From: Physella acuta
Taxonomy: Eukaryota > Mollusca > Gastropoda > Physidae
Direction of reading: 5' to 3'
Assembly (NCBI RefSeq): GCF_028476545.1
Contig: NW_026732580.1
Span: 875,001-939,000 of the forward strand
Length of the DNA stretch: 64,000 bases
Position 1 is the first letter of the stretch, and each line of letters opens with the position of its first letter. Shown here piece after piece: positions 1-11,068 of the stretch. The notes below the pieces were generated by a model. The model saw nothing but the letters and a program-made list of their open reading frames with translations. It was not told the origin of the DNA and did not search any database. A program made the translations under genes and the position numbers.

Positions 1-372
1 TTAAGTTTTTTAAAAAGTTAAAGTGAATGATTATTTATTAATTTATAAACATTTAAGCCCCCCCCCCCTTTCCCTGTGCGTGATAATTATACCTAAAGTT
101 GAAAACCAATAAATACATCGATCTATCAATAATCAATATAACCCCAAATGTACTTGCATACTTTTCAATACAAAAAAAAAGTGCTGTCAAAATTAACCGC
201 CCTCTGATTACGATTTTTAGTTATTTAGTATTATTAGAATCTAGATCTATCTAGATCTATCATAAAGGTCATTAAAGGAGATTATTGTAAAATGTAATTA
301 TAGCCTAATGCCAAAATAAACAGAATATAGACTCTAGTATTATTAATATATAGATCTAGATCTAGACTAGAT
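1..372. other. AT-rich non-coding sequence
   Basis: A poly-C run at 58-68 and overlapping tctagatcta palindromes at 240-260 and 350-378. No gene seen. Confidence 0.5.
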
Positions 373-380
373 CTAGGCTC

Positions 381-972
381 GGTAATCCCTTAGTTTAGCG
401 TCGGTTATTATTCCGGAATCGTATAGCAGTAAAAAACAGTAAAACAATGTCAAAGTCTGTCACACACTTCCGGAATTCACCGGAAGTACTGTAAACCATA
501 CTTTATTTGGCGTCATCTTTTATTTTTATACAGAATATTTAACATTTGGATAGATTTATTTTTGTAATCATTTTTACATTTTGTAATCATTTTTACTATT
601 TTCGTAATCTAGATTTTTTTAACTTGGCCTAGCAGCTAGATATCTAGCTAGATCTAGATCTAATTAATTAATGGTCGCAAATCCGCTGCAAGCCAAAAAC
701 ATTAAATTATTACATTTGACTTCATTATTTATATTATATTAATATATGTTTTTTTTTAGATCTACTAATTTAAAACTTCTATTAGATTTATATTTATTCT
801 TGTTTCCTTTTGTCGAATTAAACTTAAAAAATCAAAACATTAATTTACTACAATCGACTTTCAATTTATTTATATTTCAATGGTCAAATAAACCATGGTT
901 TACCGTAACTCTAATTACCGAGACTCAACAAACATTACCCGATAATTTCCGACGCTAAACTAAGGGATTACC
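381..972. mobile_element. 592-bp MITE with terminal inverted repeats and perfect 8-bp TSD
   Basis: The left end (ggtaatcccttagtttagcg and four more bases) is matched in inverted orientation at the right end over about 24 bp without mismatch. The octamer ctaggctc flanks both sides (373-380 and 973-980). An 8-bp TSD fits hAT or Merlin; the GG start leans to Merlin. The interior is AT-rich and non-coding; the short frame at 746-958 is not a gene. Intact ends and TSD imply recent insertion. Confidence 0.85.
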
Positions 973-980
973 CTAGGCTC

Positions 981-2149
981 ATCATTTTATTACCTCAAAT
1001 AAACTACCTTTTATAACTTTTATTTGATGACTTAGGCCCATAAAGTTAAAGTTTCCAACAAAAAAATACGAGTTTTCCAGATTCTGCATAAATACAGTTA
1101 TACTACTTCTCACTGTTGAACTAAAATGGCTACAGTGGGCCTACCTGTTTTACTGTGACTGGATACAAAGTCTTTTGTTAAGAAAAATGGCGCAGGACCG
1201 GGATGCTGGCTTGCGAACAATAGGAAGGAATGTGAACAAAGGGACAATGGGCGACAGGGGGCCGGTGGCAGTAGCGCACACAATTTTAAAAAGATTAACA
1301 AAATGTTTAACACATGCAACGTAGTCTGTTATTGATGCTATGTTTACATTAGAGCATGATATTAAAAGATAAATTAATTTTAGTTAACATATATTAAGTT
1401 TAACAAGCATATTTAACTAAAATTTCTGCGGTGAATCCATAAATCAGTGTAATCTTGGCAGCCAAGGTAAAAACGGTTAAATATCAAGGTATCAAGGGAT
1501 GCAAGCATGTACAAATCTTGGCTGTACCCTGGCGTAAGCTTGTCCAATGTTTGGCCATGATTACAACATTGGGCCAAGGTTGGGCCGACCCTGGTATTAC
1601 ATACTGTGTTAGCTGGGATGGCGCCTAAATTCGTTTTAAAGAGCGCCATAAACTAGAAAACTAGTGGCCAACTATAATCGATGACATAGAATATCTGCAA
1701 CGGCAATGACACGTGGGCGGTCGCCGAGTGATGTCCCACCTCAAGGTTTGCATATAGTAATGACAACGACTGTTGATGCACAAATTGTGTGCAAGCTTTG
1801 ATCACTTCTTTAGTAATGATGATTTTTGATAATGTAACATTGATGTTATATTAAACACTTTTGACACAAAGTCGACGTATGTAAATATGACGAGTACTAC
1901 ACAAAATGTCACACTGATGATCACTACTTAGACACGATGTCTAAATACTATATAGTATATGGTCCATCTTCTAGATGAAAGAAAACATTCACAGAAAATA
2001 ATCAGCGATAGCATTTAGCTAAATGAGTACGCCCGACATAGTGAATTCCAGAAATTGATTAGCTACACTACAGCATGCGTGCTGAATACAGCCCATGGTT
2101 CGGTTTAATAATCGAATGTCGTGTGTCCCCGTGTCCCTATTGTACTTAC
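981..2149. other. Intergenic sequence, no gene recognised
   Basis: Short frames here lack family resemblance or codon structure. Near 1620-1650 an inverted segment (gcgccat around a ttttaaa core) resembles the degenerate repeats at 2,900-3,270. Confidence 0.4.
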
Positions 2150-2951
2150 TTAATCCTCGTCGCTCCCTGTAGAGTATAGGGCAGCAACAAAGCTTCGCAA
2201 TTCCACTCTGTCCTGGGCGAGCCACTTCAATTCATGCCAGGTCTTGCCAGTAGCCTCCACTTCTTCTTCCATCTCTCCTCCATGTTCCCAGTGGTCTTCC
2301 TCTCTTTTGTATTTCAGGCGGAGTCCAATTCAGCGCCACGTTGGGGAGTCTTCTTGTGTTCATGCGAAGGACATGACCCAGCCATCTCCATCTCCTCATT
2401 AGTACTTCTGAGACAATGTTGTTTAAGCCTATCCTACGTCATATTTCCTTATCCGGGGCTTTGTCGTCCCACTTTATTCTGAGGATACGTTGGAGGGATC
2501 TTCTTTCAAAGCCTCTGAGGCGGCTCTCTACTTTCTTGTTTAGTGTTCATGACTCTGCAGCATAGAGGAGTACATAACTTACATTAGACTTGTAAATCCT
2601 TATTTTAGTTCTCTGCTGCAGTGAAGATGATTTCCAGATCTTAGCAAGTCTGTTGAAAGCTTGTGCTGCCATTGCTATTCTGGTGGCTATTTCTTTCTCG
2701 ATGCTGCCATTTTCTGAGATATAGCTGACGAGGTACTTAAAGTCTTCGACCTCTTCTAACTCTGCTCCATTAGCAATAGTCTTGAGAGCACCTTTAGTTT
2801 TTACTTTCATTAGCTTAGTTTTCCCGGAGTTTATCTTTAGCCCAACGCGTTTAGCAATTTGCTCTATTATTATGGTTTTTTGCTTGGATGTCTTTTTGGG
2901 CATGTGAAAGTAGGTGCTCTTTAAAATATATGTAGGCACCATAGTGCTCAT
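2150..2951 (-). mobile_element. LINE 3' fragment (end of endonuclease/reverse-transcriptase ORF)
   Basis: The minus strand translates, with frame changes, into the C-terminal signature of RTE-like LINE ORF2: GAELEEVEDFKYL...YISENGS, AFNRLAKIW, LRGFERRSLQRILRIKW, RRWRWLGHVLRM, LNWTPPEIQKRGRP and finally LAQDRVELRSFVAALYS ending in TSGSDED-type codons and a stop at 2152-2150. The frame up to 2547 is intact; the rest needs at least one shift. The 5' part is missing, typical of target-primed truncation. Confidence 0.8.
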
Positions 2952-3275
2952 GTGGGGAGCTCAGGATGCTGCAGTTCACCCGAACGTACCACGCCGGAGT
3001 GCCTGATTCGATCTAGTAAGCGATCTCAGTAGTCCACCTTATCCACAGTACATGGCTCTATTTAAAACAAATGTAGGCGCCATTGTACACAAGAGAGAGC
3101 TTCGGAAGCAAATTACCACCCTGCTAAAGGAGGCGCCTGATTCGATTTAGTTTAAAATTATAGAAGCCCATCGTATCCTTAATGTATGGCACAATTTAAA
3201 ATGAACGTATGCGCCATTATGCTCATGGGGGAACCCGGAGTGCTCCGGATCACCTGACTGTCGCGGTATAACCGT
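2915..3275. repeat. Degenerate ~130-bp tandem repeat, about 2.6 copies
   Basis: Three segments starting near 2920, 3056 and 3188 share a t(c/a)tttaaaa...atgtaggcgccat core and a following gcctgattcgat(c/t)tagt segment. Divergence between copies is considerable. A related inverted piece lies at about 1610-1650. Confidence 0.5.
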
Positions 3276-4891
3276 TGAAACAAGTGTACACCTCTCCACA
3301 ATCAAAATATGTTGTTAGCAGAGACCTCTCCATTTGTATTCTCTACAACTTCCCAAGCTTTCATTGTAATTGGATGTAAAGCATAGAGAAAATCAAATAA
3401 TAAATAAAATAAGACATTAAAACAAACTTGATTTTTAAAAATAAAAACACTGGTCGCTGAAATGTGTAAGAGATATCATAAGCGACCAACGCTTTTCATT
3501 TAAGAAAGCAGGTTTGTTTTATTTTTTAAAATTTTCAGTGTATTTAAGAGTTTACTATTTTAAGGTTTTTATAATTCTTTTATATACAGCTCAGGCTCTA
3601 AATATACACAGTGAGCAAAATCATGGAGTTACTGTAGCATCTGATTCGCCGCTCACTATTCGTTTGTATTGGTCAGACACAAATTTCATTCAAAACATAA
3701 AATACACAAAAACTGCTATCTGTTACACGGAGTGAATTATATTGGCGAATCGAAAATGTATACCAGTATTAGGATATATTATAAGGTCGTCTTTGGGTTC
3801 AAGTTCGTAGAGTGTCTCTTACGCCACCAATGAAGAACTAGTTTAGCCAGCATTTCCAGTAAAATATTGGATGAATTCTTGAATTTGCGGAGTAATTGCT
3901 CCTTGATAACCTGCTCACATTATTTTGGTGTGATATGTACCATTCCTATCCAAATGTGAGAATGCTTGTCTTTCAGTTTTAATTCCGTTTATGTTGACAT
4001 GCCTATGTAAGAGTGGATTTTTCAACACTTATCCCAGTTAAAAATAAAATAATTTTAAGGCTAGAAATAGGACGCATTTCCACCAATTGCATTAAATCAA
4101 TTATGAAACTTAAATTAGAATCAATCTGCACTAGAAATCTAATAGCTGTGTTTTTAAATTACCTACATTTTTTTTTTAACTTAAATGGGTCGCGGGCACT
4201 TGAATTTTTCAAAAGGTGTCGCAATTCGACCAGGTTGGGGAACCTGTGTTTTAACACTTTGACAATGAAGTAAAATACCACGTTATTAACCAAATCTAAG
4301 ATAGCTCGGGGAGGGGACCCTTCCCGGCGCCCCGGGACACACGTTTTACTTTCGATTTGCACCCCCCCCAGACTTTCAATTACTTCTTCCAACCCATTGA
4401 GGCGCCCCCTGAGGTCGGCGCCCGGGGACATGTCACCCCTGCCCCCCCTCCCCCCATCGCTAGGCCTCTAATAATGCCCCCTCCCCACACACCTTAGATC
4501 TGCCTATAGTGTCATAGGTCGTCGACAACACCGCGACTCCGTGCCCTGCTTTTTCACTTTGATATGCTACTTTGGTGGAAACTAACACTAACATTATAAC
4601 ACCAACGTTATAATACTAACACTCAATATTATAAACTTAATACTCAACACTATAACACCAACACCATAACACACATTTAACACTATAACACGAACAGTCA
4701 GAATTATGCTTTAAAAACTCACACGCGTAAGCAATTTTCATTTAATAAACTACCAAACATTTAAATATTTTTTTTAAACATAATACACGTACACATAATT
4801 AGCAATATTTTGAAACGATACCCTGATTGTTGTTTGGTTCTGACCTAAAAGAACGGGCAAATAAATATTTAAATAACATCTTTATAGATAT
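3276..4891. other. Intergenic sequence with a G/C-run element remnant near 4290-4520
   Basis: The stretch around 4300-4450 carries ttcgatttgcacccccc and a cccggggac segment, as in the G/C-rich MITE family further right. 4580-4690 has short irregular (aacactataacaccaac) repeats. No coding sequence; part may be 3' UTR of the MAM-mucin gene. Confidence 0.4.
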
Positions 4892-7800
4892 TTAAATCAC
4901 ATCTTTATAAATGTTGTGTAGCTGGTAGTCTTCGTCTCGCATTGATGTCTTATCAAATACGGCGTCGTCTGTTATGTAATTCTCTTTTTCCTTAGTGGCT
5001 TGTTGACGTCGACGTCTAATAAAGATGACTGCAATAATGACAATGACGATGACGCCGAGTACAGTGAAAGAGGCAATAAGTGCAGTTTGTGTGGAGCTGC
5101 TTAAGCCGCTGCTTTCTCCGCTTTGCGCATGTCTGTTTGCTGTTTGTACTTCCTGAGTAGTGCTTGGATGCGCACTTTGTTTACTGGTTGAATCAGACAC
5201 CTTATTGGTGGTTATCGTCGAAGGGCTATTTGTATTTGGCTGTCGGTTAGTTGGTGTATTAGTAGTTTCCGAAGGTGAAGTAGATACTTTAGGTAAAATA
5301 GTTGGGTACATATTGGTTGTGGTATTTAAAGGTGTAGTTGGGTTAGTTGTTGTGATTGTAGAATATGTAACATTTGTGTATGGAGATGTATCTATAATAG
5401 TGGTACGTGTAATGATCGTAGGTGTAGTACTTGTAATGTTTGTAACCTCTGTGATCGGAGCGATAGTTGAGTTTTGTATTTTAGGCGTTTTATAAGAATT
5501 TACTGTTGTTGCGGTTGTGGGTGTTGTTGTTGGTCCAGTAGATGTGGATGCTGGTGGTGTAGTTATGGATTTTGTTGTTGGTGTAATTGTGAATTGTGTT
5601 TTTGGTGTAGTTGTTGTGGGTGTTGTTGGTGTAGCTGTTGTGGGTGTTGTGGGTGTAGTTGTTGTGGTTTTTGTGAGTGTAGTTGTTGTTGTTGTTGTTG
5701 TTGGTATTGTTGTTGTTAGAGTTGTGGTTTCTGTTGGTGTAATTGTTGTATTTGTTGTAAGTATTGTTGGTGTGGTTTTTTTGGTTGTTGTTGGTGTTGT
5801 TGTTTTGGGTGTTGTTGGTGTAGTTGTTGCGGGTGTTGTTGGTGTAGTTGTTGTGGTTGTTATTGGTGTAGTTATTGTTGGTGTAGTTGTTGTGGGTGTT
5901 GTTGGTGTAGTTGTTGTGGTTGTTATTGGTGTAGTTTTTGTTGGTGTAGTTGTTGTGGGTGTTGTTGGTGTAAATGTTGTGGGTGTTGTTGGTGTAGTTG
6001 TTGTGGTTGTTGTTGGTGTAAATGTTGTGGGTGTTGTTGGTTGTGTTGTTGTGGTTGTTGTTGGTGTAGTTATTGTTGGTGTAGTTGTTGTGGGTGTAGT
6101 TGGTGTAAATGTTGTTGGTGTAGCTGGTGTAGTTGTTGTTGGTGTTGTTGTTGTGGGTGTTGTTGGTGTTGTTGGTGTATTTGTTGTGTGTGTAGTTGTT
6201 GTTGGTGTAGTTGTTGTGGGTGTTGTTGGTGTAGTTGTTGTGGTTGTTATTGGTGTAGTTTTTGTTGGTGTAGTTGTTGTGGGTGTTGTTGGTGTAAATG
6301 TTGTGGGTGTTGTTGGTTGTGTTGTTGTGGTTGTTGTTGGTGTAGTTATTGTTGGTGTAGTTGTTGTGGGTGTAGTTGGTGTAAATGTTGTTGGTGTAGC
6401 TGGTGTAGTTGTTGTTGGTGTTGTTGTTGTGGGTGTTGTTGGTGTTGTTGGTGTATTTGTTGTGTGTGTAGTTGTTGTTGGTGTAGTTGTTGTGGTTGTT
6501 GTTGGTGTATTTGTTGTGGGTGTAGTTGTTGTTGGTGTAGTTGTTATTGGTGTAGTTGTTATTGGTGTAGTTGTTTTGGGTATTGTTGGTGTAGTTTTTG
6601 TGGTTGTTGTTGGTGTAGTTGTTGTTGGTGTTGTTAGTGTTTTTGGTGTAGTTGTTGTGGGTGTATTTGTTGTGTGTGTAGTTGTTGTTGGTTTAGTTGT
6701 TGTGGGTGTTGTTGGTGTAGTTGTTGTTGTTGTAGTTGTTGTGGTTGTTGTTGGTGTGGTTGTTGTTGGTGTGGTTGTTGTGGTTGTTGTTGGTGTGGGT
6801 GTTGAGAGTGTAGTTGTTGTTGGTGTAATTGTTGTGGTTGTTGTTGGTGTAGTTGTTGTGGGTGTAGTTGTTGTTGGTGTCATTGTTGTTGTTGGTGTTG
6901 TTGTTGTGTGTGTAGTTGTTGTTGGTGTAGTTGTTATTGGTATAGTTGTTGTGGGTGTTGTTGGAGTAGTTGTTGTTGGTATAGTTGGTGTAGTTGTTGT
7001 GGTTGTTGTTGGTGTAGTTGTTGTGAGTGTTGTTGGTGTAGTTGTTGTGGGTGTAGTTGGTGTAGTTGTTGTGGTTGTTGTTGTTGTGGTTGTAGTTGTT
7101 GTAGGTGTAGTTGTTGTAGGTGTAGTTGTTGTAGGCGTAGTTGTTGTTGGTCTACTAGTTGTTGGTGTACTTGTTGTGGTTGTTGTTGGTTTAGTTGTTG
7201 TTGGTGTACTTGTTGTGGTTGTTGTTGGTGTGGTTGTAGTAGATGCTGCTGTAGAAAGCGATGTTTGTGTGTGAAGTGTTGAGGTCACGTGACTATTAGG
7301 GCATGCCATGTCAGCCTTTGTAACTCTAATACCATCCAGTGCCACTGTCTGATATAATGATGTTGCCGAACCCTCAAAAGATATCTGGAATCACAATTTA
7401 AAGTTGATCTGTTTATCATTTACAAGAGCTTCATAAAGAAATTTATAATTAAATCAGGTATTTACTTAGCTGCTATATGTGTAGAACTACCCCACCCCCC
7501 ACCCAACAATCACCACCAGGAGATTTATCATTTTTCTCGTTCATTTCCAGGACACATAGGGTAGAAAAAGTAGAGTTTATCTTTTTCTACGACCTCGGCA
7601 AACAGCGGATAGTGTGGTCAGCATTTTGACAAGCCGGGTTTGTTTCCCTAACGGGTGTCAGTTACCGGTCAGAGCTGGGTGGACTCAAGGACGTCTTAGA
7701 GACTCGAGCCCGGGGATCAGAGCTCGAACCTTTCAGGTTAACTGTCGTAAGCTCAATGATCCAACTACACAGAGTTTCTTCCAGGCATCTCTTCGGGGGG

Positions 7801-10800
7801 GGGGGGGGGGGGGGCGAAAAAATTCTACCGCCCCCCCCCCCCCCCCCGAACGAAATGAAATTTATATAATATATATAGAAAATATATACTTTTAACAGTG
7901 TCCGCCCCCCCCCCCCCCCCCGGAGAAAAAAAATCTGCAACCACACCCCCCCCCCACACACACACATATACACCAGGAGATAAGTGTACGGAAAACTAGA
8001 AACCATTAAAAAAATATTAGTAGTAAACGAAAGCACGGAAGAGATTAGATATTTAAAAAAATATTTAAAAATAGATGGATTACTGAGTATAGAGACTAAC
8101 TACCAGAGACGAAGTATTGTAATCGTGTGAAAAACTTAGTTTTGTAATTTTGTTTGTATGTCTGTGTGTCTGTGTGTATTTATGCCTGTCTGTCTCTCTG
8201 TGAACACGATAACGTAAGTACCGTTACAGTTACAGCTAGGTTGATGAAATTTCATTACATCAAATTTGTAGTTTTATGTCAACTTTTCAGTGATTTCCGG
8301 TAATTGGAAGTGGAACTTATTCTACTTTCGGTTTTTCAAAACACTTAATTTGGGTACTGTTTCTGATATATAGATGAAATTTCACATTAATTAAAAGATC
8401 TTATTTGATGTTTTCTGTCAAGTTTTGAGTAATTTCCGGGAGACCGGAATTAGTACTTTACGCTATTTCCGATTTCTCAAAAAAAAAAAAAAAAGCATAT
8501 CGATTTATTAACTACTAATGTTCTGAACTAATATGCACACATTGTTTGTTGCTCACTTGGTGGGCAATTATTTTTTCTACAAGATTCTATTCTATTTTAA
8601 AACTTCAAGTTTTAAAAAATGGATTAAAAATCATGTATAAATCCCGTTGCCGTTCCCCTTTGTGTTATATGAGAATATTCGAGAAAGTTTAGGGGAGATA
8701 ACTCCCGGCTTATTTTTAACAGAAGCTTTGTACTTATGTCTTTGTCTATTTGATGCTACCAAGGTCAAAGTTTTTAATATCTCTTAATTAAGTCATAAGC
8801 TGAGAGAAGTGGGACAATAATTAATTATCATTAAAGTAGTAACAATAGGGTAGAGAAAAAAACGCAAATACAAAACAGGAACTATGAAAGTATTCATTTG
8901 AAAATCTAGAACAGTGGCTCTTAACCATGTGCATTCACCGAACCCTTCTAGGAAAAATAAAATAGGATTTTTTAAAAGAATTCAAAACATAGGTAGACCT
9001 ATATATTTTACTAGTAGCAAAATGAACTGTGCATCAACATTAATGTATTATCAAAACAAAAACATTAAAAATAATTTTAATCAGTGTCACTTCTGCTTTT
9101 GCCAATCAAACGCAAGTTCAGAAATGCGTGTCTTAACATTGGCTTCAGCAAGTGTTGTGTTCTTGTATTTTCCATCTACATCCTTATGGTAGTATTCTTT
9201 GAGTTTTGTTGCAAATCATGTAGTTGGGACGCTGACTCCCATCATGTTCCAATATACACGTGAATCCATTTGAGTATGAAGGGATTAAAATATTAAGAAG
9301 GAAATCACACTCGACAAAATATCACGATAGTGACTACTGGGTCACGGTATAGGAGTAAAAGGTATGTTCATCACAGCACGTAAGTATATATACGAGCAAT
9401 GTGCGCCTGTATAGGTGGCGTTGATACGATTGGTGACATCTTTGATGTCAAGGATTCCACAATATAGACATATCACGATACCGAACATATTAGTCGGTTG
9501 TGTGTCTTGTCCTCCGCTGAACCCCTGAGACTGACCGAATTCCTAGGTTTCGATCTTACCCTGGCTAAGAACCACTGGTCTAGGATAAAGTATACAGCTT
9601 AAGTCTAGGCTATAACACAAGTTCTAAGAAAACAGAACAAGTACGTACGTAAAATTTGTCTTCTAGACACGTAGTAAAGTTAGCACTGAACCATCGATAC
9701 GATATACTGACGTCTTTCAACTCAAACACCAAACGGTCAGTGCTGTGACTTGAACCATATCCTGGTGTAGACTGTAGATAGACACTGATGTTTTGCTTCT
9801 GATTACCGCTGGTTGCATAATGAAACTCTACATGGATGGCACTAAGATCTTCACAAATGTGAGCACTCAAAAGTGCTTTGTGTGAAACTGTTGACACACC
9901 TTTCAGGTTGATGAATGCATAGAAACTTTCTGGAAATGTTTTAAAAATCCTCATGTCACTGTGTTAAATTGTATCCTAGCTATTTAATTTGATTCTAACA
10001 GACTAGTTGGATGGGGGAAACATGTGTAGGGCCTACTCTCTCACTCCACTTTCTGCGGTTTAAAGTTTAACTTACGATCTGTTTGGTTAGCTTTCCAATT
10101 CCCTAATATTGGTCTGGTTGTTCCATTGGACAGCACCCATGTCAGGTTAGAGTTTCCTTCATTGTAACTGACATAGTTACATAACGTCTGGAAGTCACAG
10201 GATGGGTCTAAGGTTGGGTCTGTACATACATGTGATGTGGCTGTTGACCTAGCATATTTACATACAAACTATTAAAAAAGCAACAACCTTAAGTTTAACA
10301 TTACTCATGTTTTGCTGTCGTTTATTTATGCATCTCAATAGACAAAAAACATTTCTATATTATATATTTAAAGAGTAATGTGATACGTTTAGGGCCAACA
10401 GTTATTTCATCACAAGTATAAATACTTTTTAAAAAAAAGTTTAATAATTTCATACATGATGCCATTATTATTGTCTTAATGTTTTTCTATAGATACATCA
10501 ATTTAGTTTAAAATATAAGCTACTGAAAGTAGCCAACGGTGTAAATCCTTCCAATTTTAGTAGGTGAAAAAGAAAACCTCTTCCCCCCCACCCCTCCACC
10601 CCCCCCCCCCCCGCCCCCAACACACAATTTGGAAAAGGTACGTAAGTGGTTTTTGCCGACCACTGTTTCTTAAGGGTATTTATTTTACAGTAACTGTTAC
10701 CCAATCAAGGTAGAAAAAATTAAATCAGTACGTAAAGGCTTGTAGCGTTTAATTTCTTAACTTTAACTGTGTATAATTCAGAACTGCAGCTCAAAATGAA

Positions 10801-11001
10801 CTTTTTCTTTCTACGTCTTTTGGCGCCACTCTCGACGCCCTGAGAGGTCGACCCTTAACTACGCCTCTGCTCACACTGTGATTCGACCCTTTTCGTGCAA
10901 AAAATAGAAATCCGGAAGTTTACAAATCCCTAGGTCGGAAAAACGTTTGCAATTTTGTCTGTGTGTCTGTCTGTATCTGTGTGTGTGTGTGTGTGTGTGT
11001 G

Positions 11002-11068
<67 letters not shown>

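Noticed and set aside
746-958. 70-codon frame as a gene
   Set aside because: Inside the 592-bp MITE, AT-rich, ends in the inverted repeat.
2547-2951. 134-codon frame as a host gene
   Set aside because: It is the C-terminal part of a LINE reverse-transcriptase ORF with known motifs.
5517-7274. A 585-codon open frame on the plus strand made of Val and Gly
   Set aside because: It is the antisense shadow of ACA/ACC Thr codons in the mucin exon. The minus strand continues in frame from a MAM module and ends in a membrane helix, so that strand is the real one.
6041-7282. Cys/Trp-rich frames on the plus strand that look like small cysteine-rich proteins
   Set aside because: Same repeat read in another frame; no start context, signal or splice support.
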